Of a DNA stretch of 64,000 nucleotides, positions 22,990-34,701 are shown one piece after another. Under the pieces are notes generated by a model. It made no database searches and had not been told where the DNA came from. It was given only the letters and a program-made list of their open reading frames with translations. Position 1 is the stretch's first letter. Each line of letters opens with the position of its first letter. The stretch spans positions 55,914,812 through 55,978,811 of the forward strand of contig CM035170.1 of assembly GCA_020205615.1 (NCBI GenBank). Direction: 5' to 3'. This DNA comes from Panax quinquefolius (taxonomy: Eukaryota; Streptophyta; Magnoliopsida; Apiales; Araliaceae). A program made the position numbers and the translations under genes.

Positions 22990-23509
22990 TGTGAGACCCA
23001 AGATTTTATGAATAAATATTTAATTTTCTCGAAATAATTTTTTTTTGAATATTATGGTGTGAATTTGATATAATGTTATAGTTGTGGGTAGTATTTATAA
23101 ATTTTGCAAAGTATGCAAGTTGTTATATAATATTCGATTGGTTAGGGAATATTCTTTTGTCGGGGAATATTAAATGCGGCAGTGCAATCATTAGTAGACC
23201 CCAAATGTAATTATTGTCAAAATGAGAAAATGACAAAAATATTTTTATGAAATAACTAAGAAGTTTTACCACTAATACCGTTGAACTACTCTCGGTAGTA
23301 AAAGTATAATGTCTGGCGTGGTTGCATAGTAGCACATGGTATTGATTATTGATGCTTATGTGATAAGTCACCCAGTTTTGTTTTATTGGTATTATTAATG
23401 TAATAAAACAGAAAAGATTTTTATATAAAACATAATACTTTTATAAAGTTATTCTATAAATAAATCAATCTGGACCGTTCATGAGTTAGTTACTATGCAG
23501 TCCATTTTT

Positions 23510-23519
23510 CTATAAATAG
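23510..23519 (+). promoter_or_regulatory. TATA box of G2 5' LTR
   Basis: CTATAAATAG sits upstream of the purine-rich start of the leader (GAGAGAAAGAAGAAAAG near 23580). Confidence 0.65.
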
Positions 23520-23709
23520 AAGATCATTCCTTCATTATTTCTTACGAATTCACTGAAACTCTAGAGAGATAAACTATAGAGAGAAAGAAGAAAAGTATTA
23601 TGTTATTTCACTACTCATATATCTAGTACTCTTCTTCTTAAGGTAGGGGATATTATTTGTTGTATTCGTAAGGCGTATTCTTTCTTTCTTATTCATGAAG
23701 AGAACTTCT

Positions 23710-24190
23710 GTTATTCCATTCTTTATTATTCATTGGAATAACTCAGATACGGGATACCCTATACTTGGTGAAATTCTTACATTATTCCATTATTTATTAT
23801 TATGTTGGAATAACTTTGTCTCTCATAAAATCTTTGCATACATGGTGAAATTCTTCTATTATTCCATTCTTATTATTCTGTTGGAATAACCTGTTTATGC
23901 GAAGTACCGCATACATGGTGAAATTCTTCTAATATTTCGTTCTTTATTATTCTCGTTTAATATCACGTCTGCAAGCGTTTACGCCCATACCGTTCCATTA
24001 TTTATTATTCCGCTTAATATCCTGTCGAAAGCGTTCTGGCGGACCGGTTCCATTATTTATTATTCTATTGGAATATCATGTATGTATGCGTTTTACGCCG
24101 GACTGGTTTCGATTATATATTATTCTCATTAGAATAACTTTTTTTGTCTTGGCCTCATCGCATGCATGGTGATTTCTTTTGTTATTCCAT
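23710..24190 (+). repeat. Tandem hairpin array in G2 5' LTR leader
   Basis: Same array as at 13979-14470, with GTTATTCCA/TGGAATAAC-type stems repeated about seven times at roughly 70-bp spacing. It differs from the first copy mainly in the GC-containing parts between the stems. Confidence 0.75.
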
Positions 24191-25080
24191 TCTTTATTAT
24201 ACTCAGTTGGTTAAAACTTTGACTTCTATACTCCATAAAATTAGTGGAATATCCTTGATATTTGCGATTCATCCAGTATCTTTTCATGGAAATATTCTTC
24301 TGAGCATTCTTGAATTTTACTCTACAAAGCAGTATCATGTTGACAATTTGGACGTTATCAGTTCCTAGATAAATTAATTCTTGAACTTATTTTATTGAAT
24401 TCTTATATCATTGTCATCATCCTCGTGTTTATATTATGTTGAAAGTCATTTGTGGCCTGTAGTGCATAGATGGACTTGGTATGATTATGACCAGGGATTA
24501 TTCGGTATAATCATAACCGTAATGTTACAAATGATGTGGAAAAAGTCCTCATTGGCCCGTAGTGCATTGATGGACAGTTTTTGGTATGATTATGGCTATG
24601 AATTCTCTTCGGCCAAGGGTGCAAAGATGAATTGTTTTATGGCATGATCGGGACCAGTTGATGAAAACACGATTATCTTTGGCCCGTAGTGTATGGGATA
24701 ATTGTGGTCGGTGATACTTAAGAATATCCTCGGCCGTAGTGCGAGGGGGGTGATTCGATGATGTGGATTATTTATTAAGTTTGAGTCCCAATGATAAAAG
24801 TGATGAAAACCTTTTAAATCATAAAAGATAGTAGATTTTATTCTCTACTTGACTCTTTTAATGGATTGCTTGTTCCATTGCAGTTAAACTTGATGTTTGT
24901 TATATTGTATCAGTTTAACACTGTTGAAGGATAACGATAAATTATTCTGCATTATCTTAGTCATAATATTTCTTACTGGGCTAGTTGAGCTCACCCTTTC
25001 TTTCACTGTTCTCTTCAGGAAATGAGAACGTACCAGGGACTAGTCGGGGAATGGAGTGATGGTCAGTGGATAGCATTAGT

Positions 25081-25129
25081 AGTCCTCACTATTCTGTTAA
25101 ATAGTGTGAGAATAATTGTAATGAGGACT
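25081..25129 (+). other. Conserved stem-loop near LTR end
   Basis: AGTCCTCA (25081-25088) pairs with TGAGGACT (25122-25129), enclosing an inner CTCACTATT/AATAGTG stem. The same nested inverted repeat is found in the LTRs near 48600-48655 and 63295-63345, so it is a stable element of the U5-side leader. Function unknown; RNA folding for packaging or reverse transcription is a possibility. Confidence 0.55.
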
Positions 25130-25278
25130 CTTTTTGAGTTTGTATACTCTCTAGAAGACAATGTTTGTATTTAAACTCACAGCTCATAATGTATAATTAA
25201 GTTTGTATTTAAATTCTGTACCTTATATCTGGCGACCCAGAATAGGTGATGTATACCTAATTTTGGGGGTGTCATAGT

Positions 25279-25290
25279 TGGTATCAGAGC
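25279..25290 (+). other. Primer binding site of G2 (initiator tRNA-Met)
   Basis: TGGTATCAGAGC lies 2 bases after the 5' LTR end and is complementary to the 3' end of plant initiator tRNA-Met. This is the common plant retrotransposon primer site. Confidence 0.9.
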
Positions 25291-25463
25291 TTAGGGATAT
25301 GATCCCTGGCTGAGATGTGAGACAAGAACTAGGAGGGGAGAGACGGAGAATTCCTTCGCTAGTATGACCTACCTAAGTTTATTTGGTATTTAATTGGTCG
25401 GTCAGAGTATAGGGATAATATGTGATATGTTAATTAACCCTTGTTTTGTGGCAGTATTTAAAA

Positions 25464-25581
25464 ATGACATCCGAGAATGTTGAGAATAGTAATGGAGCAC
25501 ATGAGACCGTGGAGACACCTCTTATCACCAACCAAGATAATGTGATTAGAGATATCCATGTGGTGATTGAGGAATTAAAAG
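25464..25581 (+). pseudogene. G2 ORF, N-terminal exon-like piece (before the C2 insertion)
   Basis: An ATG at 25464 opens 39 codons (MTSENVENSNGAHETVE and on) that resemble the extreme N-terminus of gag in G1 and G3 by position and composition. The frame is cut by copia C2 inserted at the TSD AAAAG (25577-25581 and 34698-34702). It continues in register at 34702, so before the insertion this was one ORF. See the entry at 34702-35376. Confidence 0.7.
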
Positions 25582-27473
25582 TGAAAGTAGTATGCACACA
25601 AGCCAATCATGTTTGATGATAAAGCATATACTTTGAAACAATCTTATTCATTTATTAATAAAAAGTATTAATTTATTAAAGGCTTTTAATTATCTACATG
25701 ATGCTGTTTTATAATATGTGATAAACCCATAGTTTTAAGCAATGCTTTTAGAATAATGATGATGATCATTCTAATGAGATCTAAATTCTTAGAAAGCTTA
25801 AAACTAAAATAGTTCCCAATCATTGGATTACTAAATTGGGGATTAGTGAATCCGGATAGATTGGTACATCGTTGCTTGCTTCATTGGATGAGGATGATTG
25901 ATCTCATGATCATTTGTGTGGAGACACTAAAGCAAGTATATAGGTGCTTATTGGAGAATAAGTTCACTTTGAACGTGGCTCGCTAAGGAATACCTAATGG
26001 AGTTTTATTTGCTGTCAATAGGAATTCTCAGTAGTGATAGTAGTCAAGTAATCCTTGGACTTGAGATCATCATAGTATCTTGTGTATGATGAGTTATACT
26101 TTGACTTATTCCTTAAGACCCTTAGGGTATATCAAAGGGTATGCTTGGGTATAATAAGTTGTACATGGAGATAATGTATGATCAATAAAGAATCTACCAC
26201 TTCTAATAAAAGAAGAGAAATGTCCTATGTGATTCGATAAATGACAACCCAAAGAGTCCTTGGCGAAGCGTAATGAAATTAGAAAGGAGTTTCTAATTTG
26301 CATTATTTGGAGTTGTGCATTTAAGGATCGAAATACATATAATTAAATAAAATAAGACTTGTGAAAGAATTTCATGTCTTATATTTAATTGGGACATTGT
26401 ATGGTGGAAGGATTGAATTGTCTGGTAACTATTTATTCAAAAGTTCTTTAATGATTAATGTTGAAATCTATATTATCCGGAAAGTCGTTGATCGCTAGGA
26501 GAGGCTTATCCCTATTGTAGAATAAATATTATTTATTTAAATAAATTAATTGTTTAATTTATTTATTTAAATAAGATTAGAATTGTTCTAATTGATTTAT
26601 TCACAACCGGTTTAATATGGAGAACCTAAAGGGTCACACCATAAAAGGAAGAATAATTATTTAAGAAGTTAATGGCATAATCGTAATAATATGTTATGTA
26701 TATTTAATTTAATCTATGGTGATAGAATAAATTAAATAGCTTAATATTTATTATTTAATATTTTAGAAATATTAAATATAAATTAATAAGAGGAGTCTTA
26801 TTAATATTATTACAATTATTATTATTTTAATTTCTAAAAGAGTTTAGGAATTAATTTAATATAAGTACTCTCATTTATTCCTAATTGGATTAGGAAGGAA
26901 AATTAGTTAAAGGAGTTTAATTAATTATCTCTAATAAGATTAGGAGCTTAATTAATTAAAAGAATTTAATTAATTAAATAAAACCCAATTCCTTAATTGT
27001 TAAAGGGGTTGCCCATATCTATTAATAAGAGGAGTCTTATTATGGGTGGGGTTTTTTTTTTTGTTGACTTTTTCAACATACGACATAATTCCAATTGTTG
27101 GGAGGGTACGCTCCTTTTCTATAGAGATAGAAAAACTAGGGTTTAGCCAACCACCCCTTCTTCTTGAATTTTCTTCTTCCTTGGTGGATCACCTCTAGAG
27201 GCCAAACATTTGGGTGGCTAACGTTGATCAAAGGAAGGAACAAAACCCCGGTGGATTCAAGTTGAACGCGAAAGGATTTGGAGGTGAACTTGTACCTGAG
27301 GAAGCTCGATCTTCAAGGGTATGATTTTATTCTTTATCTTTTCGTTTAATTAATAATTATGCATAAAGGGTGATCCGGGTATATGGTTTGTACAAATTTT
27401 AAACTCTGATTTTTACACGCTACCGCATTATTTTTGCAATTTGATTGCGCCCATGAATATTACAAACCTAACA
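25582..27473 (+). mobile_element. 5' LTR of copia C2 (1,892 bp)
   Basis: TGAAAGTAGTATGC...CCTAACA. It matches the 3' LTR at 32817. The TATA-like box is altered (CTATTAATAA near 27019) relative to C1, and both C2 LTRs share this change plus a T-run of about ten just after it. They therefore form a subgroup separate from the C1 and solo LTRs. Confidence 0.9.
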
Positions 27474-27474
27474 G

Positions 27475-27486
27475 TGGCATCAGAGC
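27475..27486 (+). other. Primer binding site of C2
   Basis: TGGCATCAGAGC lies 1 base after the 5' LTR. It has one difference from the consensus TGGTATCAGAGC for initiator tRNA-Met. Confidence 0.85.
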
Positions 27487-27787
27487 CAAACCTTTATGCA
27501 AATTATTAATTGTTTTAATTTAATATGTATATTGATATGTGTTTAGAACAATTTAATTGGGCATAATTTTATTGTATAAAATTTATTAAAAAAAAAAAAA
27601 AAAACGGCAGCAACAATTTTTTTAAGGAATTCGGCAGTTTTTTATTTACAAGAACCTTATATAGTTTATATATATATTACGGTTTTTATATATATATATA
27701 CTATATTTATATAAGATACAAGGGCAATCCGTTGGAAAACAAATGCAATCCGTGCACGGAAATTAAGGGGAACCTGGAACCATGTTA

Positions 27788-27839
<52 letters not shown>

Positions 27840-29722
27840 CAATATATATTAATATATATACGGTTATTAGAAATATATATATATAATAGTTATATATATA
27901 TTATTCTTAATAATTTTAGAATTAAAATAAAAAGTTTATTTTAATCTTAAAATAAAAAGGTTTATTTTAATTTTAAAATTAGAATTTCATGCTAACTAAT
28001 TAGAGTTGGAATTGGATTCCATGATAACTAATTGGAGTTGAAATTGAATTTTATTTTTTCCTAAAATAAAGGAGTTTATTTGTGAATAGGAAAGAGAATC
28101 CTAATTTCCTTAAATAAAGGAGTTTATTTAAATATGAAATAAGATTTCATATTATTCAAAATAAAGGAGTTTATTTGTGAATAGGAAAGATAATCCGTGT
28201 TTCCTTTAATATTTTTTTTTACATGGAATTGGATTCCATAATTAATTAAAATAAAAGAGTTTATTTTAATTAAAGATTTTTTTTACATGGAATTGGTTTC
28301 CATAATTAATTAAAATAAAGGAGTTTATTTTGATTAAAAAAATTTTGATTAAAATAAAATAGTTTATTTTATTCAAAATTAGATAAATTAAAATAAAATA
28401 GTTTTATTTTGATTTAAATTTGGATTAAAATAAAGGAGTTTATTTTGATTCAAAAATAGATTTTATACTAACTAAATTTGCCCATTAAATGATATCAATA
28501 TATATATTAAATGTTTATTATTCATAAGATGAATGTTATTTATTGATGCGTATATGGTGATGTGTATGATAATAAATGGGATTGATTATGGACTATTGAC
28601 CAATGCGATTGGATTTTATTTTAGTTGGATGCATGAATGTATGGGTTTTATTAAATGGGGTCTGCGTACCTCGTCTTCTCTAATTTTTCTTAATGTAAAT
28701 TCTATCTCCCTCCTATGTACTTCCCCTTGACTGTTGATCCAGGTTTCTATTTATTTTAAATAGTTGTGTAATAGGAATAGTTAGAATTAATTTTAGAAAA
28801 TTAGAGAGCAAAGGGACAAGAAGCGCTTGAAGACCCGTTTGTAATAGAGCCCGGGTTTAAATGTAATAGTTATATTTAAATATTATTTCTTGCACCCCTA
28901 GGGTTTGACCTTTTGGTTCACTTGGTGGCTCTAGTGAACCAAACTAGAATAAAAGTCCATAATCAATCCGGGTAGAATATAGTATTCTATATGTGCATGC
29001 TTATACTATATATATTATATATTATGCAAACATGATTCGCATGTTCATTAATATGACGCGTATTTTATATATATAAGTGCATGCGCGCTAAACAAGATGA
29101 GATAATTAATAACAAACCCCTCAATTTTTATATTAAGTCCTAAGCGTTCAAAGATATTTGGAATATCGAACGTCAGCCTTCTAACATGATAAAATTAATA
29201 GAGTATTAAATATTTAATATGAGTTTGTTGTGTCACCACAAGGCAAGTATTAAGTATTTAAGATGTTAATTTATCACATTTGATGCTTATAAAGAAAATT
29301 GAACAATATTGTTTTGTTGTGTCACCACAAGGATGATATTTTTCTTTTTTGAATATATGGAGTGCTAGGTCGGACTTAACTTGGATAATTATGATTCGGA
29401 TGTGCCACCACTTGATCAAAATAATCTAAGAGGCAAAATACATGGAGTTGCATAGTTGATGTAATTGACAAAAGTTGTCTACCTATTTATTTATATATAG
29501 TTTGTTGTGTCACCACAAGGCTATATACATTTGAAATGGGATCCTTATACTCACTAGCAAATCTTTAATTAGATTTTGCTTAACTATATAAGTGAGGTAA
29601 TATAGTTTGAAGAAAATAGTGGGAGATACCAATTTAAAACAAGACCTAATTTATTTTGGTAATTAATAATAGAATGTATGTTAAAATGTTGTTAATTACA
29701 AATTCATTTACAGAATTTTACA
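27487..29722 (+). other. Long non-coding leader of C2
   Basis: About 2.2 kb lies between the primer binding site and gag. It holds an A-run (27588-27604), a (TA)n run (27790-27835), the AAATAAAGGAGTTTATTT tandem repeats (27915-28470) and three TTGTTGTGTCACCACAAGG motifs (29225-29243, 29314-29332, 29502-29520). Short ORFs here (27732-27944, 28533-28730) arise from simple repeats or have no domain and are not genes. C1 has a homologous leader at about 15576-17579. Confidence 0.75.
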
Positions 29723-30520
29723 ATGTCTAAAATTACTATCACTGCGAAGCATATTAGATGCTAAATTAATCAAACCGAATTAAACGGATTGGTTAAGGAA
29801 TTTGAGAATAGTTCTCATAGCTGAAAAGCTATCTTATGTCCTTAATCGCCTATCCTCGCAATGGTTGCGAGATAATGCCTCTCGAGGAAGAGATTGCTAC
29901 TTTTAGAAAGTGGCAAGATGATGCCATGATTAGCTCGATGCATCATGCTCGTATCCTTGAGTAACAAGCTTGACATCGACTGAAACTATGGATACTTCTA
30001 CTATACTCCTGCACGTCAAGTAGTTGATGGTGAGAAAAGTAGGACTGATAGATATCGGATATCTAAGGAGCTCTTTCGATCTAGAATGGCCAATGGCACT
30101 CTAAGATGCATAAAAAAGTTCTTAACATAATCAATTTGATTGATTAATTAGGACAACTGGTTTTGTCATGGATGGAGAGTTGAGCCAAGATTTGATCTTG
30201 CACTCAATCCGGACTCCTTTCACAATTGTTGTGAATTTTTCATATAAACAAGCTAGATATCGCCTCACCGATTTGCTTAACATATTGAAAAATGTTGAGA
30301 GTCACTTTCAACCAAGAAAGATCAAGTCTTCTTGGTAGGGGCCAAAGGATCTTACGAAAAGAAGTGCGATTCAAAGAAGGTATATAGAAAGACATAAACA
30401 AAGGATAATAAGAACAAAAGCGATACGGATAGCAAAAGGAGTTTGCTTCCACCGCAATAAGCCTGAACCTTTGGAAAGAAACTACGAGAAGCATCTTGCG
30501 AGAGGCTAACCAAAGAAGCT
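29723..30520 (+). pseudogene. Ty1/copia gag (C2)
   Basis: An ATG at 29723 corresponds to the C1 ATG at 17580. Recognisable are the EFENSS region, ATFRKWQDDAM, a DLTDLLNILK-like segment near 30260-30300 and a Lys-rich stretch. The zinc-knuckle position (GVCFHRNKPEP, near 30440) is more degraded than in C1. Stops and frame changes throughout. Position and order match copia Gag. Confidence 0.72.
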
Positions 30521-30588
30521 TAGTGAAGTTTGGGTTATAAATACAAATTTGTTCATGATTTAAAATAAAATTTTCTTTAAGTCAAGGT

Positions 30589-31600
30589 TCTACTTGGGTA
30601 TTGGATACTGACTTTGGTTATCATAAATATAGATTTATGAAGGGACCAAGCGAAGTAGAAAGTTAAACAAAAATAAGTAATCCTATGTGTGGAAAATGAA
30701 GCAAAGGTTCTTTGCATTAGCTATAGAAACTTATAGTTTAGCACTTGCTACGGGCAAATCTATTAAGTCAATAAGTTGTTATTGTATTCCGATTCTTGTT
30801 AAAATATTATTTCCATTTTATTGTTGGACAATGAAAACTTTGGTATTATAATTAAGAACAATTGTTGTTCTATTTATAATAATAATGTTTTGTATAGAAC
30901 TGGAATATTACTTAATAAATTTTGTATACTTGACTTACATGAAAATATTTTGCAAATTGAATAAACTAGTATAAGAAAAGGAGATGATCATTCAAAGAGT
31001 TGAATGTGTGTATTTGCTGAAATACAAGTATGAATTATTTGAAAGGTTCAAAGAATTCAAAAGTGAAACAAATTGGCAAAGTATTAGGATTCTTTGATCG
31101 GATCAAGGAAGGAATACTTGTGCAATAAGTTTCTAGATCATCTCAAATGGTTTTCTCACAATGGACGCCTCCTGATATGCAATAATTGATTGATGTATCT
31201 AAAAGGAAAAATCATACCTTGTTGAACATGGTACGGTCCATAATGATTTTACCGACATTCCAGTATCCCTCTAGGGTCAATGTCCTAGAAATGGCTGCAT
31301 ATCTACGAAAATGGTAACCTCAAAATCCATTTAAGACTCCATAAAAGTTATGGATGGGGAGGATTCCTAATCTTAAGTATGTTAAGATAAGGGTTGTCCA
31401 ACTTATGTGAAAAGGTTTCAAAGGATAAGCTTGGGACAAGATTTGACCAAAGACAATTTACGGGACATCCTAAAGTAAGTTTAGGGTATATGTTCTATAA
31501 TCCAACTTAGCAAAAGGTGTTTATTACGAAACACGCTGCCTTCTAAGATAAAGGTGTTTATCATTGAAGGGGCTAGTGGGAGGATAATAGATCTTGAAAA
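30589..31600 (+). pseudogene. Ty1/copia protease and integrase C-terminal remnant (C2)
   Basis: The protease active-site region reads TWVLDTDFGYHKYRFMKGP as in C1, so DTG is DTD in both copies. The integrase end follows from about 31150 (HGTVHNDFTDIPV-like, then the region up to the VFIIEGASGR-like segment). The D,D core is absent. Sharing of the DTD change by both copies means it pre-dates their separation. Confidence 0.7.
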
Positions 31601-31639
31601 GTTCAAGAATCACAAAACACTATAAGTCAAAATAAGAGG

Positions 31640-32790
31640 AACTCGTAGATAGACCTATTGTACCACAACCGAATCGTAAATCTGGAATAGTACCGAAGAT
31701 ACCTAGGAGGTATGGATTCATCATAGATTATGATGATGAGGTACGCATCATAGAAGATGATGATCCAGTTACAACGATGAGTTAAGAGTTGTAGACACTC
31801 GAGAAATTGATTGAAGCAATATTCTCAAAATGGAACATTCGTTTTGATGAAACAAATCAAAAGAGTTTGATTTTATCAAAATAAGAATGAACCTAGTGTG
31901 TACAAAAGGGTCGATTGGGAGCATCGTGACATTCCTAGTACTACATGTTGATATACTACGGATAAGGAATGACATACCAATGCTACAATCGGTAAAGATA
32001 AAGTTGTCTAAACATTCCTCCATGAATGATTTGGAAGAGTATCTTAATTGGGGATATAAATCTATATAGATAGATTTAAGAGGATGCTCGACTTAACCCA
32101 AGGAACGATATTCATTTGATGCTAAAGTCGTTTAGCATGGCAAACTCAAGAGATGTCTCATGTCGATGAGCTATGGAGTGTATCTCTCTTAATAGTCCCT
32201 ACGGACTCTCACGAAAAGAGAGGTCGCATGAGTGACAATCATGTATGCAATGAAATGTACTGAGACCGATGTTGATCGATCATATTATGGATAAGTTCAC
32301 TATGAGTCGGTGAAAACATCTTAAAGTGCTTAACCCAAGCACTAAGGAGGTGAGCATACATGGTGGGTCCGAATTAAAACTAGAGGGCTTAATGACTCAA
32401 GTTTTTCGAGACGAGACGAAGACGACAGAAAAATCCACTTTAAGGTAAAGGGTTACCTTGAGCAGTTAGTGCGATGAATTGGAAAGGTTCCAAACAAAAA
32501 AAGTTCTTTGGTTTAGTGATAAACACAAAGTAAATAGCTATAAATGAAGTACGCAAGTTGATTGTTTGGATTAAAAGTTCAATCTGAGAACTAGGAATAG
32601 TTCCTAAGTCTCATCTTGGATCTAAACATGTGTTGTGGCACTTTCATTTGATTATTAGAATCATTGAAAGATGGGAAATCACTATAGAGATAGTGGACTC
32701 TCATGAACAACATTACATATCCATTAACTAAAGCTTATCCAATGGCGGGATAATCGTCACTTAGAGAAGAAGAGTATAAGATACCATGAC
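31640..32790 (+). pseudogene. Ty1/copia RT end and RNase H remnant (C2)
   Basis: The linker RRYGFIIDYDDEVRIIEDDD is followed by a slightly longer RT piece than in C1, including CVYKRV-type sequence and FLVLHVDILRIRND. The YVDD box is reduced and has His for Tyr. RNase H motifs ELKLEGL (near 32370) and SKHVLWHFHLIIRIIERWEI-type sequence (near 32615-32690) follow, ending at the polypurine tract. The antisense ORF at 31769-32023 is a shadow of this region. Confidence 0.75.
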
Positions 32791-32801
32791 GATTGGCTTT
32801 A

Positions 32802-32816
32802 GTGCAAGTGGGAGAT
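32802..32816 (+). other. Polypurine tract of C2
   Basis: GTGCAAGTGGGAGAT directly before the 3' LTR, identical to the C1 tract. Confidence 0.8.
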
Positions 32817-34697
32817 TGAAAGTAGTATGCAAACAAGCCAATCATGTTTGATGATAAAGCATATACTTTGAAACAATCTTATTCATTTATTAATAAAAAG
32901 TATTAATTTATTAAAGGCTTTTAATTATCTACGATGATCTTTTTTTATAATATGTGATAAACCCATAGTTTTAAGCAATGCTTTTAGAATAATGATGATG
33001 ATCATTCTAATGAGATCTAAATTCTTAGAAAGCTTAAAACTAAAATAGTTCCCAATCATTGGATTACTAAATTGGGGATTAGTGAATCCGGATAGATTGG
33101 TACATCGTTGCTTGCTCATTGGATGAGGATGATTGATCTCATGATCATTTGTGTGGAGACACTAAAGCAAGTATATAGGTGCTTATTGGAGAATAAGTTC
33201 ACCGAGCGTTGGCTCGCTAAGGAATACCTAATGGAGTTTTATTTGCTGTCAATAGGAATTCTGTAGTGATAGTAGTACAAGTAATCCTTGGACTTGAGAT
33301 CATCATAGTATCTTGTGTATGATGAGTTATACTTTGACTTATTCCTTAAGACCCTTAGGGTATATCAAAGGGTATGCTTGGGTATAATAAGTTGTACATG
33401 GAGATAATGTATGATCGATAAAGAATCTACCACTTCTAATAAAGAAGAAATGTCCTATGTGATTCGATAAATGACAACCCAATGAGTCCTTGGCGAAGAA
33501 ATGAAATTAGAAAGGAGTTTCTAATTTGCATTATTTGGAGTTGTGCATTTAAGGATCGAAATACATATAATTAAATAAAATAAGACTTGACAGTAATTTC
33601 ATGTCTTATATTTAATTGGGACATTGTATGGTGGAAGGATTGAATTATACGGTAACTATTTACTCAAAGGTTCTTTAATGATTAATGTTGAAATCTATAT
33701 TATCTGGAAAGTCGTTGATCGCTAGGGAGGCTTATCCTATTGTAGAATAAATATTATTTATTTAAATAAATTAATTGTTTAATTTATTTATTTAAATAAG
33801 ATTAGAATTGTTTAATTGATTTATTCACAACCGATTTAATATGGAGAACCTAAAGGGTCACACCATAAAAGGAAGAATAATTATTTAAGAAGTTAATGGT
33901 ATAATCGTAATAATATGTTATGTATATTTAATTTAATCTATGGTGATAGAATAAATTAAATAGCTTAATATTATTATTTAATATTTTAGAAATATTAAAT
34001 ATAAATTAATAAGAGAGTCTTATTAATATTATTACAATTATTATTATTTTAATTTCTAAAAGAGTTTAGGAATTAATTTAATATAAGTACTCTCATTTAT
34101 TCCTAATTGGATTAGGAAGGAAAATTAGTTAAAGGAGTTTAATTAATTATCTCTAATAAGATTAGGGAGCTTAATTAATTAAAAGAATTTAATTAATTAA
34201 ATAAAACCCAATTCCTTAATTGTTAAAGGGGGTTGCCCATATCTATTAATAAGAGGAGTCTTATTATGGGTGGGGTTTTTTTTTTTGTTGACTTTTTCAA
34301 CATACGACATAATTCCAATTGTTGGGAGAGTACGCTCCTTTTCTATAGAGATAGAAAAACTAGGGTTTAGCCAACCACCCCTTCTTCTTGAATTTTCTTC
34401 TTCCTTGGTGGATCACCTCTAGAGGCCAAACATTTGGGTGGCTAACGTTGATCAAAGGAAGGAACAAAACCCAGGTGGATTCAAGTTGAACGCGAAAGGA
34501 TTTGGAGGTGAACTTGTACCTGAGGAAGCTCGATCTTCAAGGGTATGATTTTATTCTTTATCTTTTCGTTTAATTAATAATTATGCATAAAGGGTGATCC
34601 GGGTATATGGTTTGTAAAAATTTTAAACTCTGATTTTTACACGCTTCCGCATTATTTTTGCAATTTGATTGCGCCCATGAATATTACAAACCTAACA
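32817..34697 (+). mobile_element. 3' LTR of copia C2 (1,881 bp)
   Basis: Same ends and subgroup features as the C2 5' LTR, followed by TSD AAAAG at 34698-34702. Confidence 0.9.
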
Positions 34698-34701
34698 AAA
34701 A

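Larger units (their letters stand above)
22990..25276 (+). mobile_element. 5' LTR of gypsy element G2 (2,287 bp)
   Basis: It starts TGTGAGACCC at 22990 and ends GGGGGTGTCATA, where relatives end in CACA, so the terminal dinucleotide is mutated. A primer binding site follows at once. It contains a TATA box (23510-23519), the hairpin array (about 23710-24190), four GGCCCGTAGTGCAT-type repeats (24455-24745) and a bulged stem-loop near the end (25081-25129). It lacks the 19-bp minisatellite found in the LTRs at 46106 and 60773. The presumed partner LTR is at 36325. Confidence 0.85.
25582..34697 (+). mobile_element. Copia element C2, complete with two LTRs, TSD AAAAG, internally deleted
   Basis: LTRs lie at 25582-27473 and 32817-34697, with a primer binding site at 27475, a polypurine tract at 32802-32816 and TSD AAAAG on both sides. 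The internal region of about 5.3 kb keeps a long non-coding leader, gag, protease, an integrase end, an RT end and RNase H. It lacks the integrase catalytic core and most of RT. The two LTRs are very similar, so the insertion looks recent relative to the coding decay. Since the decay is shared with C1, the family probably moved as a non-autonomous element. Confidence 0.9.

Noticed and set aside
31769..32023. Minus-strand ORF of 84 codons in C2
   Set aside because: It is the shadow of the plus-strand copia RT end, which carries the recognisable motifs.
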